The translations under genes and the position numbers were made by a program. Below are positions 1-9,947 of a DNA stretch of 64,000 nt, piece after piece. Numbering within the stretch: position 1 is the first letter of the stretch; each line of letters starts with the position of its first letter. Source of the DNA: Falsiroseomonas frigidaquae (lineage in GTDB: Bacteria; Pseudomonadota; Alphaproteobacteria; Acetobacterales; Acetobacteraceae); assembly GCF_012163145.1 (NCBI RefSeq), contig NZ_JAAVTX010000006.1:310001-374000 (forward strand), given 5' to 3'. The notes under the pieces are model-generated. The model worked only from the letters and a program-made list of their open reading frames with translations. It did no database searches and was not told the DNA's origin.

Positions 1-431
1 CCCGCGGTCTCCAGCCTCTCCAGGCCGGTGACGGTGGCACTTACCAGCCGGGCGCCATGCGTCAGGATCAGCGTATCGTAGCCATCCCCGCCCTCCAGCA
101 GGCTGGCCGAATCCAGCGCGCCGTTGGCGTATTCGAACAGGATGTCGTCGCCAGCGCCGCCCGTGAGCCGGTCAAGACCGCTGCCGCCATCGAGCGTGTC
201 CTGCCCGTCGCCGCCCTGCAGCACATCCGCGCCATCCTCGCCGACGAGCCGGTCATCCCCGCCCCCGCCGGTCACGCTGTCATCACCACCCCCGCCCGAG
301 ACCCAGAAATGCACGCCCTCGCCCGGGGCGACGATATCGAGGACGAAGCCCGGCGATGCGACGCCATCGACGAGGACGTCATCCGCCTCCCCGCCGGTCC
401 AGATCTGGATGCCTTCAACGGGGTTGGCCAT
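1..431 (-). CDS. RTX-type calcium-binding repeat protein, partial
   Basis: Only the first 143 codons are present; the gene continues past the left edge. The ATG at 431 is fixed by an in-frame TGA four codons upstream. The visible protein begins MANPVEGIQIWTGG and carries glycine/aspartate nonapeptides such as GGGGDDRLVG, GGDGQDTLDG and GGAGDDILF at about residues 50-110. These match hemolysin-type (RTX) repeats, which bind calcium in a parallel beta-roll and are typical of type I secreted proteins. No enzymatic domain is visible in this part, so the cargo (protease, lipase, adhesin) is unknown. It is transcribed divergently from the penicillin amidase gene across 189 bp. Confidence 0.85.
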   Translation of the reverse strand, partial: MANPVEGIQIWTGGEADDVLVDGVASPGFVLDIVAPGEGVHFWVSGGGGDDSVTGGGGDDRLVGEDGADVLQGGDGQDTLDGGSGLDRLTGGAGDDILFEYANGALDSASLLEGGDGYDTLILTHGARLVSATVTGLERLETA

Positions 432-620
432 GCCGCGTACTCACTGAACGGGGAAGCGAAACTGCCGGATCGGCGGTGCGACGATTGCACTCTGGTCATG
501 CAGGCGGCAAGCCGCGTTGTACTCAGGCGCGAAGCCGTGAACCCTGGCGCGGATGCGGCCAGTCCCACGACGATGCGGCCCACCTTCCCTTCCTTCCCCA
601 TCCGGTCCACCTAGCGCCGC

Positions 621-2960
621 ATGCGCCTCCTCCTCCGCCTCTCCGGCCGGCTGATCCTGCTGGCCTTCATCCTCACCGGCTTCGCCATCGCCTTCGCGGC
701 GGCGCTGGTCTTCACCACCCTGCCCGATGCGCGGGAGGAGCTGGCGATCCCGAGCCTCTCCGCCCCCGTCGCCATCAGCCTTGATGAGCATGGCATCCCC
801 CGCATCCGGGCGGAGACGGAACGCGATGCGGCGGTCGCGCTCGGCTACCTCCATGCGCGGGACCGCATGTTCCAGATGGAGGCGATGCGCCGCAGCGCCG
901 CCGGGCGGCTGGCGGAGATCGCCGGCCCCTCCGCGCTGCGGCTCGACCGCTTCTCCCGCACCCTCGGCCTGCTGCCGCGGGCGGAGGCCGACCTGGCGGC
1001 GCTGGATGCCGGGACGCGGGACATGCTGGCCGCCTATGCGGAGGGAGTGAATGCGCTGCTCCTGGTGCGCGGCCGCCTCGCCGCCCCGGAATTCCTGGTG
1101 CTGGGGGAGCCGGAGCCCTGGCGGCCGGAACACTCCCTGCTCTGGGGCAAGGTGATGGGCCTGTGGCTGTCGGGCAATTGGCGGCGGGAGCTGGAGCGCG
1201 CCGCCCTGGCGGAGGCGCTGCCGCCGGCGAAGCTGGACGATCTGTGGCCGCAGGATGCCAGTCCCGGCCGCCCCGACCTCGCCAGCCTGCCCGGCGCGCC
1301 ACATCTGGCCCGCGTGCTGCAGGCGATTCCGTTATTCGGGGAGGATGCGCCCCTGCCCGCCTCCGCCTCCAACGCCTGGGTGGTGGCGGGGCAGCGCAGC
1401 GCCAGCGGCGCGCCGATCCTGGCGAACGACCCGCATCTCGGCTTCAACGCGCCGATCCTGTGGTACCTGGCGCGGATCGAGCTGCCGGAAGGCCAGTTCC
1501 GCGCCGGGGCCACCGCGCCGGGCGTGCCTGGCATCGTCATCGGCCGTAACCAGTCCGTGGCCTGGGGCTTCACCACCACCCATTCGGACACGCAGGACGT
1601 ATTCGTCGAGCGCCTGGCCGGCCCCGATGCCTACCTGACCCCGGACGGCCCGCGCCCCTTCACGCTGCGTGAGGAACACATCGCGATCCGCGGGCAGGAG
1701 GAGCCGGAGATCCTGCAGGTGCGCGAGACGCGGCACGGCCCGGTGATCTCGGGCCTCGATGGGCTGGCTACGCCGGAGGGCCATGTGCTCGCCGTCGCCA
1801 TGGCCAATCTGCAGCCGAACGACACCGCCGCGGCCGCCCTGGTGGCGCTGAACCGCGCGACCAGCGTGGCCGAGGCGCGGGCCGCCGGCGCCCTGTTCAG
1901 CAGCCCGCCGCAGACCCTGCTGGTGGCCGACAGCGCAGGGCGCATCGCGCAGTATCTGCTCGGCCGCACGCCGATCCGGGCCGGAGGCGACGGCAGCCTT
2001 CCCGCGCGCGGCTGGGATGGCAGCGGCGACTGGACCGGATTCGTGCCCTTCGATGCCATGGCGCATGTCGAGGACCCGGAAACGGGCCTGATCGCCAATG
2101 CAAATTCCCGCCCGGCCCCGGTGGACCATCCGGTGTTCCTCGGCCGGGAATGGTATGGCGACTGGCGCCTGCGCCGCATCCGCGAATTGCTCGCCGCCCG
2201 CCCGCTGCACGACGCCGCCGGCTTCGCCGCCATGCAGAATGATGTGGTGTCTCCGCTGGCGCGGGAGATCCTGCCGGTGCTGCGCGCCGTGCCGCCGCCG
2301 CCGGGCCTGGCCGCCCGCGCCCATGCGCTGCTGGCCGATTGGAACGGCGAGATGCGTGCCGACCTGCCGCCGCCGCTGATCCACCATGCCTGGCTGCGCC
2401 AGTTCCGGCAGATGGCGCTGGCCGCCGGTGGCGCGCCGGAGGGTACGGCGGCCGGGCCGGAATTCCTCGCCCGCCTGCTGCTGGAGCCGGGCCGGGCCGA
2501 GGCCTGGTGTGGCAGCGAGGGCTGCACGCCGCTGCTGGCCCGCGCCCTCGAACGGGCCGTGGCGGATCTGGAAGCCCAGTACGGCGGCGACCTGGCCGAA
2601 TGGCGCTGGGGGGCCGCCCATGTCGCCCGCTTCGAGCACCCGCTGCTGCGCTTCGTCCCGCTGCTCGGGCGGATGACGCGGCTGGAGGCTGGAACCGGCG
2701 GCGACAATGAAACGCTGTCCCGCGGCGGCATGCGCGGCAGCGGGGAAAACCCCTTCGCGCACCAGCATGGCGCCGGCCTGCGGATGGTTTCGGACCTCTC
2801 AGATGACGAGGGTGCGCTGGCGATCATCGCGACCGGCCAGTCGGGAAATCCCCTATCGGATAATTTCGCGAGCCTCATGGAACGCTGGCAGTCCGGTGAC
2901 GTTGTCCGGCTCGGGCGACGGCCGGAAAATGAGACAGGTTCCATCCGACTGACGCCGTGA
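621..2960 (+). CDS. Penicillin amidase family N-terminal nucleophile hydrolase
   Basis: 779 residues, a normal length for a penicillin/cephalosporin/AHL acylase precursor. An N-terminal hydrophobic segment (about residues 7-30) suggests export or membrane anchoring. The hallmark is SNAWVVAG at Ser250: in this family the precursor is cut just before this serine, which becomes the catalytic N-terminal nucleophile of the beta subunit. The following ILANDPHLGF and GRNQSVAWGFT are also family motifs. Members hydrolyse amide bonds of beta-lactams or acyl-homoserine lactones, but the substrate cannot be read from sequence. The RDD and bpt genes follow closely downstream. Confidence 0.93.
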   Translation: MRLLLRLSGRLILLAFILTGFAIAFAAALVFTTLPDAREELAIPSLSAPVAISLDEHGIPRIRAETERDAAVALGYLHARDRMFQMEAMRRSAAGRLAEIAGPSALRLDRFSRTLGLLPRAEADLAALDAGTRDMLAAYAEGVNALLLVRGRLAAPEFLVLGEPEPWRPEHSLLWGKVMGLWLSGNWRRELERAALAEALPPAKLDDLWPQDASPGRPDLASLPGAPHLARVLQAIPLFGEDAPLPASASNAWVVAGQRSASGAPILANDPHLGFNAPILWYLARIELPEGQFRAGATAPGVPGIVIGRNQSVAWGFTTTHSDTQDVFVERLAGPDAYLTPDGPRPFTLREEHIAIRGQEEPEILQVRETRHGPVISGLDGLATPEGHVLAVAMANLQPNDTAAAALVALNRATSVAEARAAGALFSSPPQTLLVADSAGRIAQYLLGRTPIRAGGDGSLPARGWDGSGDWTGFVPFDAMAHVEDPETGLIANANSRPAPVDHPVFLGREWYGDWRLRRIRELLAARPLHDAAGFAAMQNDVVSPLAREILPVLRAVPPPPGLAARAHALLADWNGEMRADLPPPLIHHAWLRQFRQMALAAGGAPEGTAAGPEFLARLLLEPGRAEAWCGSEGCTPLLARALERAVADLEAQYGGDLAEWRWGAAHVARFEHPLLRFVPLLGRMTRLEAGTGGDNETLSRGGMRGSGENPFAHQHGAGLRMVSDLSDDEGALAIIATGQSGNPLSDNFASLMERWQSGDVVRLGRRPENETGSIRLTP

Positions 2961-2978
2961 ACGAATCGGAGAGCCACC

Positions 2979-3461
2979 GTGCCCATCTCCAACCCTCGCG
3001 CGTTCGACGGCGTTTTGCGCCGCCGCCTGGCGGCCTGGATGATCGATGCGGCCCTGGTGCTGATGCTGTCCTGGGTGGTCTGGGGCGGCACGGCGCTGCT
3101 GGCAGTGTTCACCGTCGGCCTGGCGGGCGGGTTGCTGCTGCTGCCCTGGGCGCTGATCGTGCCCATCCTCTACGGCACGCTGTCCATCGCCTCCCCGCTC
3201 TCGGCCACGCCGGGCCAGGCGGTGATGGGCCTCGCGGTGCGGTCGGATGCGGATGCGACGGCGCCGAGCCTGGGGCAGGCCTTCACCTCCACCACGCTCT
3301 ATGCGCTGTCCTGGGCCGCGGGTGGGCTGCCGCTGCTGGCGCCGCTGTTTTCTGGCCGGCACCGCACGCTGCACGACCTGTTCTCCGGCACGCTGGTGGT
3401 TCGTAGCGCGCTGCTGGCTCCGCCGCAGAGATCGCGCGGGCTCGCTGCCGAGGATGGTTGA
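2979..3461 (+). CDS. RDD family membrane protein
   Basis: 160 residues starting at GTG, preceded by a GGAGAG ribosome-binding site 18 nt after the amidase stop. It shows the RDD layout: RRRLAAWMIDA near the N-terminus, two or three hydrophobic helices, the motif TPGQAVMGLAV at about residues 74-84, and RTLHDLFSGTLVV near the C-terminus. RDD proteins are small membrane proteins whose function is mostly unknown, with transport or ion exchange reported for a few. The short spacing suggests co-transcription with the amidase and the transferase downstream. Confidence 0.85.
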   Translation: MPISNPRAFDGVLRRRLAAWMIDAALVLMLSWVVWGGTALLAVFTVGLAGGLLLLPWALIVPILYGTLSIASPLSATPGQAVMGLAVRSDADATAPSLGQAFTSTTLYALSWAAGGLPLLAPLFSGRHRTLHDLFSGTLVVRSALLAPPQRSRGLAAEDG

Positions 3462-3499
3462 TTTGCGGCCCTCGAACGCCGAGACTATGTCTCAATCAG

Positions 3500-4282
3500 A
3501 TGTTGCACCGCCCCGCACGCCGCCCGCAGTTCTTCTATACCACCGCGCCGTTGCCCTGCCCTTACCTGGCCGGGCGGACGGAGCGGAAGATCGTCACCGA
3601 GCTGTCGGGCGCGGAGGCGGAGCCGCTGCATGACCGGCTGTCGCGCGCCGGATTCCGCCGCAGCCACAACATCGCCTATTCCCCTGTCTGCCCGGGCTGC
3701 CGCGCCTGCATCCCGATCCGCATCGTCGCCGGCGAATTCCAGCCGGATCGCACGCAGCGGCGCATCTTCCGCCAGAACACCGATCTGAGCACGGCGGAGC
3801 TGCCGGCGCGGGCGACGGCGGAGCAGTTCGCGCTGTTCCAGCGCTACCAGGGCGCCCGGCACGGCGATGGCGACATGGCCGCGATGGGCTTCTACGATTA
3901 TCGCGCCATGGTCGAGGATACTCCGATCACCACCGGTATCGTGGAGTTTCGCGATAGCACCGGGCGGCTGGTCGGCGCCTGCCTCACCGACTGGCTCTCG
4001 GATGGCCTGTCCGCCGTCTATTCCTTCTTCGAGGCCGATAGCGGCAAGCGCAGCCTCGGCACCTACACCATCCTGTGGCTGGTCGCCCGCGCCCGGGCGC
4101 TGGGCCTGCCCTACGTCTATCTCGGCTATTGGGTGCCGCAGAGCGCCAAGATGTCCTACAAATCCCGCTTCCGGCCGAGCGAGACGCTGGCCGGCGGTGT
4201 CTGGCGGGTGCTGGCGGAGCACCAGGACCATGCCGAGCCGCTGGCCCCCGACCATCAGGAAAAGCTGACCGTTACGGGCTGA
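3500..4282 (+). CDS. bpt: Aspartate/glutamate leucyltransferase (N-end rule aminoacyl-tRNA-protein transferase)
   Basis: 260 residues. The N-terminal motif PQFFYTTAPLPCPYLAGRTE and the cysteine pair in CPGCRACIPI are diagnostic of Bpt/Ate1-type transferases, and the C-terminal half has the conserved YLGYWVPQSAKMSYKSRF block. The enzyme adds leucine (or arginine) from charged tRNA to N-terminal Asp/Glu, marking proteins for ClpAP. The start is uncertain: ATG 3500 gives the usual family length but lacks a clear ribosome-binding site. A TTG at 3458, overlapping the RDD stop and just after an AGGA, would add 14 residues and couple translation to RDD. Confidence 0.92.
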   Translation: MLHRPARRPQFFYTTAPLPCPYLAGRTERKIVTELSGAEAEPLHDRLSRAGFRRSHNIAYSPVCPGCRACIPIRIVAGEFQPDRTQRRIFRQNTDLSTAELPARATAEQFALFQRYQGARHGDGDMAAMGFYDYRAMVEDTPITTGIVEFRDSTGRLVGACLTDWLSDGLSAVYSFFEADSGKRSLGTYTILWLVARARALGLPYVYLGYWVPQSAKMSYKSRFRPSETLAGGVWRVLAEHQDHAEPLAPDHQEKLTVTG

Positions 4283-4285
4283 GCC

Positions 4286-5443
4286 TCAGGCCAGTATCGC
4301 GTGCCGGTTGCGGTCGCTATCCAGCTGCTGCGCCAGTTCCAGCGCCTTGAAGGGCGGCTTCTTCCCGGCGAGCAGCGCGGCCAGGGCGGCGCGGGCCTTC
4401 AGGTCGTTGCGATACCATTGGTGCTGCACCACGTCCCATTCGGTGCCGCCCTTGGCCAGGATGCGGTCCCGCGACTCCCAGTCGAGCCCGCTGAAGCAAT
4501 CCACCACCTCCACCGCAGGCGGCAGGTTGGCGAGCATGGTCGGGCCGTAATGGCCAAGGCGGCGATTGCCGTTGGCGATCTGGCTGGCGACGGACAGGGT
4601 GCAGTCCTGGCTGATGCAGACCGTCACCTTCTCCGCCATCTGCGGCAGCAGGCGCAGCGGCTGGCCCGGCTCCAGCGCATTGGCGGCGACGTCGGCGGCC
4701 ACCAGGATGGCCTGCGCGAACAGCGCCTCCATCTCCCGCGTCAGCAGCCCGTTGTTCAGCGCCTCCATCCCGCAGGCCAGCGCGTGGTTGCCCATGCTGT
4801 GCGCCAGCAGCACCAGGCGGGGCCGGCTCGCACCCGGGGTCACGCCCTGGGCCGCCCGTTCCCGCGCCCGCCAGATCTCGCGGATCAGCCGGGCGAGCGC
4901 GGGGGCGGAGGCGGTGGCATCCCGCTGGTCGTCCAGATACTGCTCCCGCAACCCGGCATCGGCGGCGAACAGCCGCGGGTCCAGCACGCGGCCATCGGAA
5001 GGCCAGGAGAACACAAGCGGCGCCAGGGCCAGGCCCTCCGCCTCGTAGAACTCCTCGATCTGGGCGGCGCGCTGCAGTGCGTCGCTAAAGCTGTTGGAGA
5101 AGCCGTGGAGGTAGAACAGGGGCACGGCGCCCCGCGCCGCGGCGCCTACCAGCCAGTCATCCAGCAGCCGGGCGCAGGCGCCGCCGACCGGGTCGGCAAA
5201 ATCATCGTCGCCGATGATTTCCGGGGCGCGGAGCAGGCTGCGCGGCGCCTCCGTGTCGATCGGGTCGCCGACCCAGCCCACCTCGGCCCGGCCGAGGAAC
5301 AGCGGGTGATGCGCGCCGGCCAGCAGGTCGGCGTCCTGCGCGAAGCCATCCGACAGGCGTGGGCGGTTGGTGGCGAAGTGCAGCGTGGTGCTGGCCCGCT
5401 TCGCCGGCTTGGCCTGGGATTTCGGCGCTTTGTGCTTCGGCAT
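4286..5443 (-). CDS. DUF900-type alpha/beta hydrolase
   Basis: 385 residues. The protein resembles the alpha/beta hydrolases of the DUF900/COG4782 type. LFYLHGFSNSF forms the oxyanion-side strand and LLAHSMGN carries the presumed nucleophile serine. It opens with a lysine/alanine-rich tail and has no signal peptide. Family members are poorly characterised esterase-like proteins, so no substrate is proposed. It converges on bpt with a 3-nt gap and lies 56 nt downstream of parC on the same strand. Confidence 0.8.
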   Translation of the reverse strand: MPKHKAPKSQAKPAKRASTTLHFATNRPRLSDGFAQDADLLAGAHHPLFLGRAEVGWVGDPIDTEAPRSLLRAPEIIGDDDFADPVGGACARLLDDWLVGAAARGAVPLFYLHGFSNSFSDALQRAAQIEEFYEAEGLALAPLVFSWPSDGRVLDPRLFAADAGLREQYLDDQRDATASAPALARLIREIWRARERAAQGVTPGASRPRLVLLAHSMGNHALACGMEALNNGLLTREMEALFAQAILVAADVAANALEPGQPLRLLPQMAEKVTVCISQDCTLSVASQIANGNRRLGHYGPTMLANLPPAVEVVDCFSGLDWESRDRILAKGGTEWDVVQHQWYRNDLKARAALAALLAGKKPPFKALELAQQLDSDRNRHAILA

Positions 5444-5499
5444 CTCCGCCCCCGATCCTGCTGGGGCCGGATCGGATCACGCAATGGTTGCGCTGTCCA

Positions 5500-7770
5500 T
5501 CAAACTCCGAACTTGCGCGATTTCGGGAAGCGATCCGGCGGCATGCGGCCGGCGCCGGCGCGCTGGCCGGTCCAGGTCCGCAGATCCGTCTCCACCTTCA
5601 CCCCGCCGCCATAGCGCCAGGCCAGGCCTTCCTTCGCGCTGAACACCTTGGCGTCGTTCAGCGTCGCGCCATCCTTGAGCTGCATGAGCTGCACGCCACG
5701 GCCGCGCGCCATCTCCGGCACCTGGGACAGCGGGAAGACCAGCAGGCGGTTGTTGCTGCCGATGGTCGCCACGCTGTCACCCTCCCCGTTCTCACCCTGG
5801 ATCGGTATGCAGAGCAGCGCCTCCACCGCGGCATCGACCACCAGCACCTGCTTGCCGGTACGCTTCTCCGCCAGCAGCTCCTCGCCCTTCACCACGAAGC
5901 CCTTGCCGTCGGTCGCCGCCACCAGGAAGCGGCGGCCATCCCGGTGGACGAACAGCGTCACCACGTCATCGCCATTCGACAGGTCCAACAGCAGCCGCAC
6001 CGGCTGGCCGTCGCCACGGCCGCGCGGGATGGCGTCCGCCTTCACCGTATAGGCCTTGCCATTGGTCGCCAGCACCACGATGCGGTCCGTGGTTTCCGCG
6101 TGCAGCGCATATTTCAGGCTGTCGCCTTCCTTGAAGCGCAGCTCCGCATCGGCGCCCAGATGCCCCTTCTGCGCCCGGATCCAGCCCTTTTCGGACAGGA
6201 TGACGGTGATCGGCTCGCGCTCGATGAAGGCGGTCTCGTCCACCACGGCGCCGACCTCGATGGTGCCGGGGATCGTGCGGCGCTTGCCGAGCGCGGTTGC
6301 CTGGCCGAACTTGTCCCGCGTCGCGCGGACCTCATCGGCAATGGAGGCCCAGCGCTTCGCCTCGCTGGTCAGCAGGCCGCGCAGCTTCGCCTGCTCCTTG
6401 CTGAGCTTGGTGTGCTCCTTGCGGATCTCCATTTCCTCAAGCTTGCGCAGTGCGCGCAGGCGCATGTCGAGGATGGCGTTGGCCTGCGTCTCGTTCAGGC
6501 CGAAGGCGGCCATCAGCGCGTCCTTCGGCTTGTCCTCCTCCCGCACGATGCGGATCACCTCGTCCAGGTTGAGATAGACGATGAGGTAGCCGTCCAGGAT
6601 CTCCAGCCGCCGCGCGATCGCCGCCAGCCGATGCTCCGACCGCCGCACCAGCACCACATGCCGGTGGTCGAGCCAGCAGCGCAGCACCTCCCGCAGCCCC
6701 ATCACGCGGGGCGTGCGGTCCGCGTCCAGCACGTTCATGTTGAGCGGGAAGCGGGTTTCCAGCTGGGTGTGGCGGAACAGCGTCTCCATCAGCATCTTCG
6801 CATCGATGGCGCGGGTCTTCGGCTCCAGTACCAGCCGGACGACATCCGTCGATTCGTCCCGCACATCACCGAGCAGCGGGAGCTTCTTCTCCTCCATCAG
6901 CGCCGCGATCTGCTCGATCAGGCGGGATTTCTGGACCTGGTACGGGATCTCGGTGACCACGACCTGCCAGGTGCCGTTCTTCAGCGGCTCCACATTCCAC
7001 TGCGCGCGCAGCCGGAAGCCGCCGCGGCCGGTGGCGTAGGCCTCCCGCATCGATTCGGGGGATTCCACCAGCAGCCCGCCGGTCGGGAAATCCGGGCCTT
7101 TCACATGCGCCAGCAATTCGTCGATGCCGGCCTCGGGGTTCTCGATCAGCACCAGGGCCGCGTCGCACAGCTCCCCGGCATTATGCGGCGGGATGGAGGT
7201 GGCCATGCCCACCGCGATGCCGGCCGCGCCGTTCGCCAGCAGGTTCGGGAAGGCCGCGGCAAGCACCAGCGGCTCCTTTTCCTCGCCATCGTAGGTGGCG
7301 CGGAAATCGACCGCATTCTCCTCGATGCCCTCCAGCAGTGCCTGGGCAACCTCGGTCAGGCGGGCTTCCGTGTAGCGCATGGCCGCGGCGTTATCGCCGT
7401 CGATATTGCCGAAATTGCCCTGGCCCTCGACCAGCGGGTAGCGGGCGGCGAAATCCTGCGCCTGGCGGACCAACGCCTCATAGATGCTGCTGTCGCCATG
7501 CGGATGGTATTTGCCCATCACGTCGCCGACGATGCGGGCGCATTTCTTGAAGCCAGCGGCGGGGTCCAGCTTCAACTGGTGCATGGCGTAGAGCAGCCGC
7601 CGGTGCACCGGCTTCAGCCCATCCCGCACATCCGGCAGCGACCGGCTGACGATGGTGGACAGGGCATAGGCCAGGTACCGCTCGGACAAGGCCGCGGCCA
7701 GCCCGGTTTCCCGCATGTCGCCGCCATTGTCGGGATGCCCCGGGGGCGGAAGCTTGATGTCATCCGGCAT
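5500..7770 (-). CDS. parC: DNA topoisomerase IV subunit A
   Basis: 756 residues. ParC is the DNA-cleaving subunit of topoisomerase IV, which decatenates sister chromosomes together with ParE. The catalytic tyrosine is in [10 protein letters not shown] (Tyr133). The quinolone-resistance region reads [14 protein letters not shown], with Ser94 and Glu98 at the positions of E. coli Ser80 and Glu84, so it looks wild type. The GyrA-type breakage-reunion fold is followed by a short beta-pinwheel C-terminal domain. Length and C-terminus fit alphaproteobacterial ParC better than GyrA. parE is not in the window. Confidence 0.93.
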   Translation of the reverse strand: MPDDIKLPPPGHPDNGGDMRETGLAAALSERYLAYALSTIVSRSLPDVRDGLKPVHRRLLYAMHQLKLDPAAGFKKCARIVGDVMGKYHPHGDSSIYEALVRQAQDFAARYPLVEGQGNFGNIDGDNAAAMRYTEARLTEVAQALLEGIEENAVDFRATYDGEEKEPLVLAAAFPNLLANGAAGIAVGMATSIPPHNAGELCDAALVLIENPEAGIDELLAHVKGPDFPTGGLLVESPESMREAYATGRGGFRLRAQWNVEPLKNGTWQVVVTEIPYQVQKSRLIEQIAALMEEKKLPLLGDVRDESTDVVRLVLEPKTRAIDAKMLMETLFRHTQLETRFPLNMNVLDADRTPRVMGLREVLRCWLDHRHVVLVRRSEHRLAAIARRLEILDGYLIVYLNLDEVIRIVREEDKPKDALMAAFGLNETQANAILDMRLRALRKLEEMEIRKEHTKLSKEQAKLRGLLTSEAKRWASIADEVRATRDKFGQATALGKRRTIPGTIEVGAVVDETAFIEREPITVILSEKGWIRAQKGHLGADAELRFKEGDSLKYALHAETTDRIVVLATNGKAYTVKADAIPRGRGDGQPVRLLLDLSNGDDVVTLFVHRDGRRFLVAATDGKGFVVKGEELLAEKRTGKQVLVVDAAVEALLCIPIQGENGEGDSVATIGSNNRLLVFPLSQVPEMARGRGVQLMQLKDGATLNDAKVFSAKEGLAWRYGGGVKVETDLRTWTGQRAGAGRMPPDRFPKSRKFGV

Positions 7771-7839
7771 GGGTACGTATTCGTGCTTCGTTCTGGTCCG
7801 AAGCCTTCTAGCCCAGCCGGCGGCGCCTGTTGAGGGGCT

Positions 7840-9879
7840 TCATGCGGCGTGGCGGGCGGAGGCCAGGGCCGCCAGCACCGCGTCGATCCGGCGCCGGGCG
7901 GCATCGTCCTGGCGGAAGGTCACCGCCAGCATGCCATCGGCGGCGCGCACCACACGTGCCGCCAGGCCAGGCCCCGCATCGCGAGGCCCGGCGGAGCCCG
8001 GTTCCGGCAGCACCACCTCCAGCGGCGCGCCCGCCGGCAGGTCCAGCCCACAGGCCAGCGCGGCGCCGCCACGCGACAGGTCCCGCAATTCCGCCTGCAC
8101 CTCCGGCCGCCCAGGCAGGCGCAGCAGGACGCGCAGGCTGTTGCCGGAACGGCGCTCATACTGCCGGCGATCCCCCTTCTCGTCGTTCAGCGCGGACAGG
8201 AAGCCGTCCACCTCCGCCCGCAGGTCGCTCGCGACGCGCGAGACCTCCGTGGCCGCGACCAGAACCTTGCGCGCGGTGCCGTCGACGCCCTGCACGGTCG
8301 TGCTGACGCCCCGCATCGCCCGGCCGGCGGCCTCGGTCTGCTGCGCCACGGTGTGGACATTAATTGCGATCTCACGCGTCGTGGCGCCCTGCTGCTCCAC
8401 CGCGGCCGCGATCGCCGTCGTCACCTCGCTGACTCGCGCGATCGCCTCGCCCACCGCACCGACGGCGCCGACGGCCTCGCCGGTCGCGGCCTGCATGCCG
8501 GCGATCTGCGCCCCGATCTGCTCCGTCGCCTGTGCGGTCTGCGCGGCGAGCTGCTTCACCTCGCCTGCCACAACCGCGAAGCCCTTCCCTGCCTCCCCGG
8601 CGCGCGCCGCCTCGATGGTGGCGTTCAGCGCCAGCAGGTTGGTCTGCTGTGCGATTCCGTTGATGAGCCGCACTACATCGCCGATCTCGCCCGCCGCCTG
8701 GGTCAGGCTGCGCACCGTGGCGTCCGTGGCGCGGGCGCGGCCGTTGGCTTCCCCGGCCATGGCGGCGGCGCGTGCCACCTGACTGGCAATCTCGCCCACG
8801 GTGTGGGTCATCTCCTCCGTCGCCGCGGCCACCGAGGACAGGTTGCCCACGCTTTCCGCCGCGCCGCTCGCGGTGGTGTCCGCGCTTTCGCGGGTGCGGG
8901 CCATCGCCTGGGCCATGTCGTCGGCGGCGGCGCGCATCGCATCGGCGGAACTGCCCAGCGTCGCCATGACGCCGCTGATGGAGACGCCGAACTCCTCCGT
9001 ATGCCGGTGCATCGCCGCCTGCCGCCGGACCTCGGCCGCCTGGGTTTCCGCTGCCGCCGCTTCCAGTCGCCGCTTCTCCAGCCCCTCCGCGCGGAACCGC
9101 TCCAGCCCGCGTGCCAGGACGCCCACTTCGTCGCGACGCGCGATGCCGGGGACGGGCGTTTCCAATTCACCGGCGGCAATCGCCTCCGTGGCCTGCGTCA
9201 CCCGTGCCAGCGGCCCGACGATGCTGCGTGCCACCAGGACGGCCAGCAGGGCCACCGCCAGCGCGGCCACCAGGGTTTCCCCGGCCACCACCAGCACCTC
9301 GGCGCGCTGCGCCGAGCGGAGATCGTCGATGTACAGGCCGGAGCCGATGACCCAGCCCCAGGGCGCGAATCCCTGCACGAAGGACAGCTTCTCCACCGGC
9401 TCCGCCTGGACCTGGCCGGCACCCGGGCGCGGCCACAGATAGGGGACGACGCCAGCGCCCTGCCGGCGCACCGTCTCGACGAAGGCCTGGAAGATCGGCA
9501 GGCCGTTCGGGTCGCGCAGCGTGCCCACCTCCTTGCCCTCCAGGTCCGGGCGGAAGGGATGCATGACAAGGCGCGGCGTCATGTCGTTGACCCAGACATA
9601 TTCCTCGCCGCGATAGCGCAGGCCGCGAAGCGCCTGCAGCGCCTGGCCCTGGGCCGCCTCCCGCGACAGCCGCCCGGCCCGCTCCTCCGCCGCATAGTTC
9701 GCGACGATGCCGCTGGCGGATTCGACGACGCTCTGGATCAGCGCCACCCGGTCCGCCTCCAGCACCGTGTTGGTCTCGACGATCCGCAGGCCACCCACGG
9801 CCAGCAGGCCGAGCAGGGCCACCAGCGTGGTCAGGTGGATGCGCAGGGCGATGCGCAACCCGGAGAGGTGGTGGAGCAT
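7840..9879 (-). CDS. Methyl-accepting chemotaxis protein with Cache sensor and C-terminal PilZ domain
   Basis: 679 residues. In order: a transmembrane helix (about 10-30); a periplasmic single-Cache (sCache_2-like) domain with [16 protein letters not shown]; a second helix (about 193-215); HAMP; and a cytoplasmic signalling domain whose tip reads [18 protein letters not shown]. The last 100 residues contain RRQYERR and DLSRGG, the RxxxR and [D/N]xSxxG motifs of c-di-GMP-binding PilZ domains. The same chemoreceptor-PilZ architecture is known from Tlp1 of Azospirillum brasilense. It is an orphan receptor: no che genes are nearby. Confidence 0.92.
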   Translation of the reverse strand: MLHHLSGLRIALRIHLTTLVALLGLLAVGGLRIVETNTVLEADRVALIQSVVESASGIVANYAAEERAGRLSREAAQGQALQALRGLRYRGEEYVWVNDMTPRLVMHPFRPDLEGKEVGTLRDPNGLPIFQAFVETVRRQGAGVVPYLWPRPGAGQVQAEPVEKLSFVQGFAPWGWVIGSGLYIDDLRSAQRAEVLVVAGETLVAALAVALLAVLVARSIVGPLARVTQATEAIAAGELETPVPGIARRDEVGVLARGLERFRAEGLEKRRLEAAAAETQAAEVRRQAAMHRHTEEFGVSISGVMATLGSSADAMRAAADDMAQAMARTRESADTTASGAAESVGNLSSVAAATEEMTHTVGEIASQVARAAAMAGEANGRARATDATVRSLTQAAGEIGDVVRLINGIAQQTNLLALNATIEAARAGEAGKGFAVVAGEVKQLAAQTAQATEQIGAQIAGMQAATGEAVGAVGAVGEAIARVSEVTTAIAAAVEQQGATTREIAINVHTVAQQTEAAGRAMRGVSTTVQGVDGTARKVLVAATEVSRVASDLRAEVDGFLSALNDEKGDRRQYERRSGNSLRVLLRLPGRPEVQAELRDLSRGGAALACGLDLPAGAPLEVVLPEPGSAGPRDAGPGLAARVVRAADGMLAVTFRQDDAARRRIDAVLAALASARHAA

Positions 9880-9947
9880 GGAAGTCCCTTGGGTTCGCTG
9901 ACTTCATACAATGTCCCGCGTTTCTTGCCGGACCCTGAACGCCCAGC

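Noticed and set aside
5500-7770. Possible quinolone-resistance change in ParC
   Set aside because: Ser94 and Glu98 match the sensitive residues Ser80 and Glu84 of E. coli.
5359-7833. An 824-codon plus-strand frame opposite parC
   Set aside because: Shadow of parC caused by high GC; no recognisable motif.
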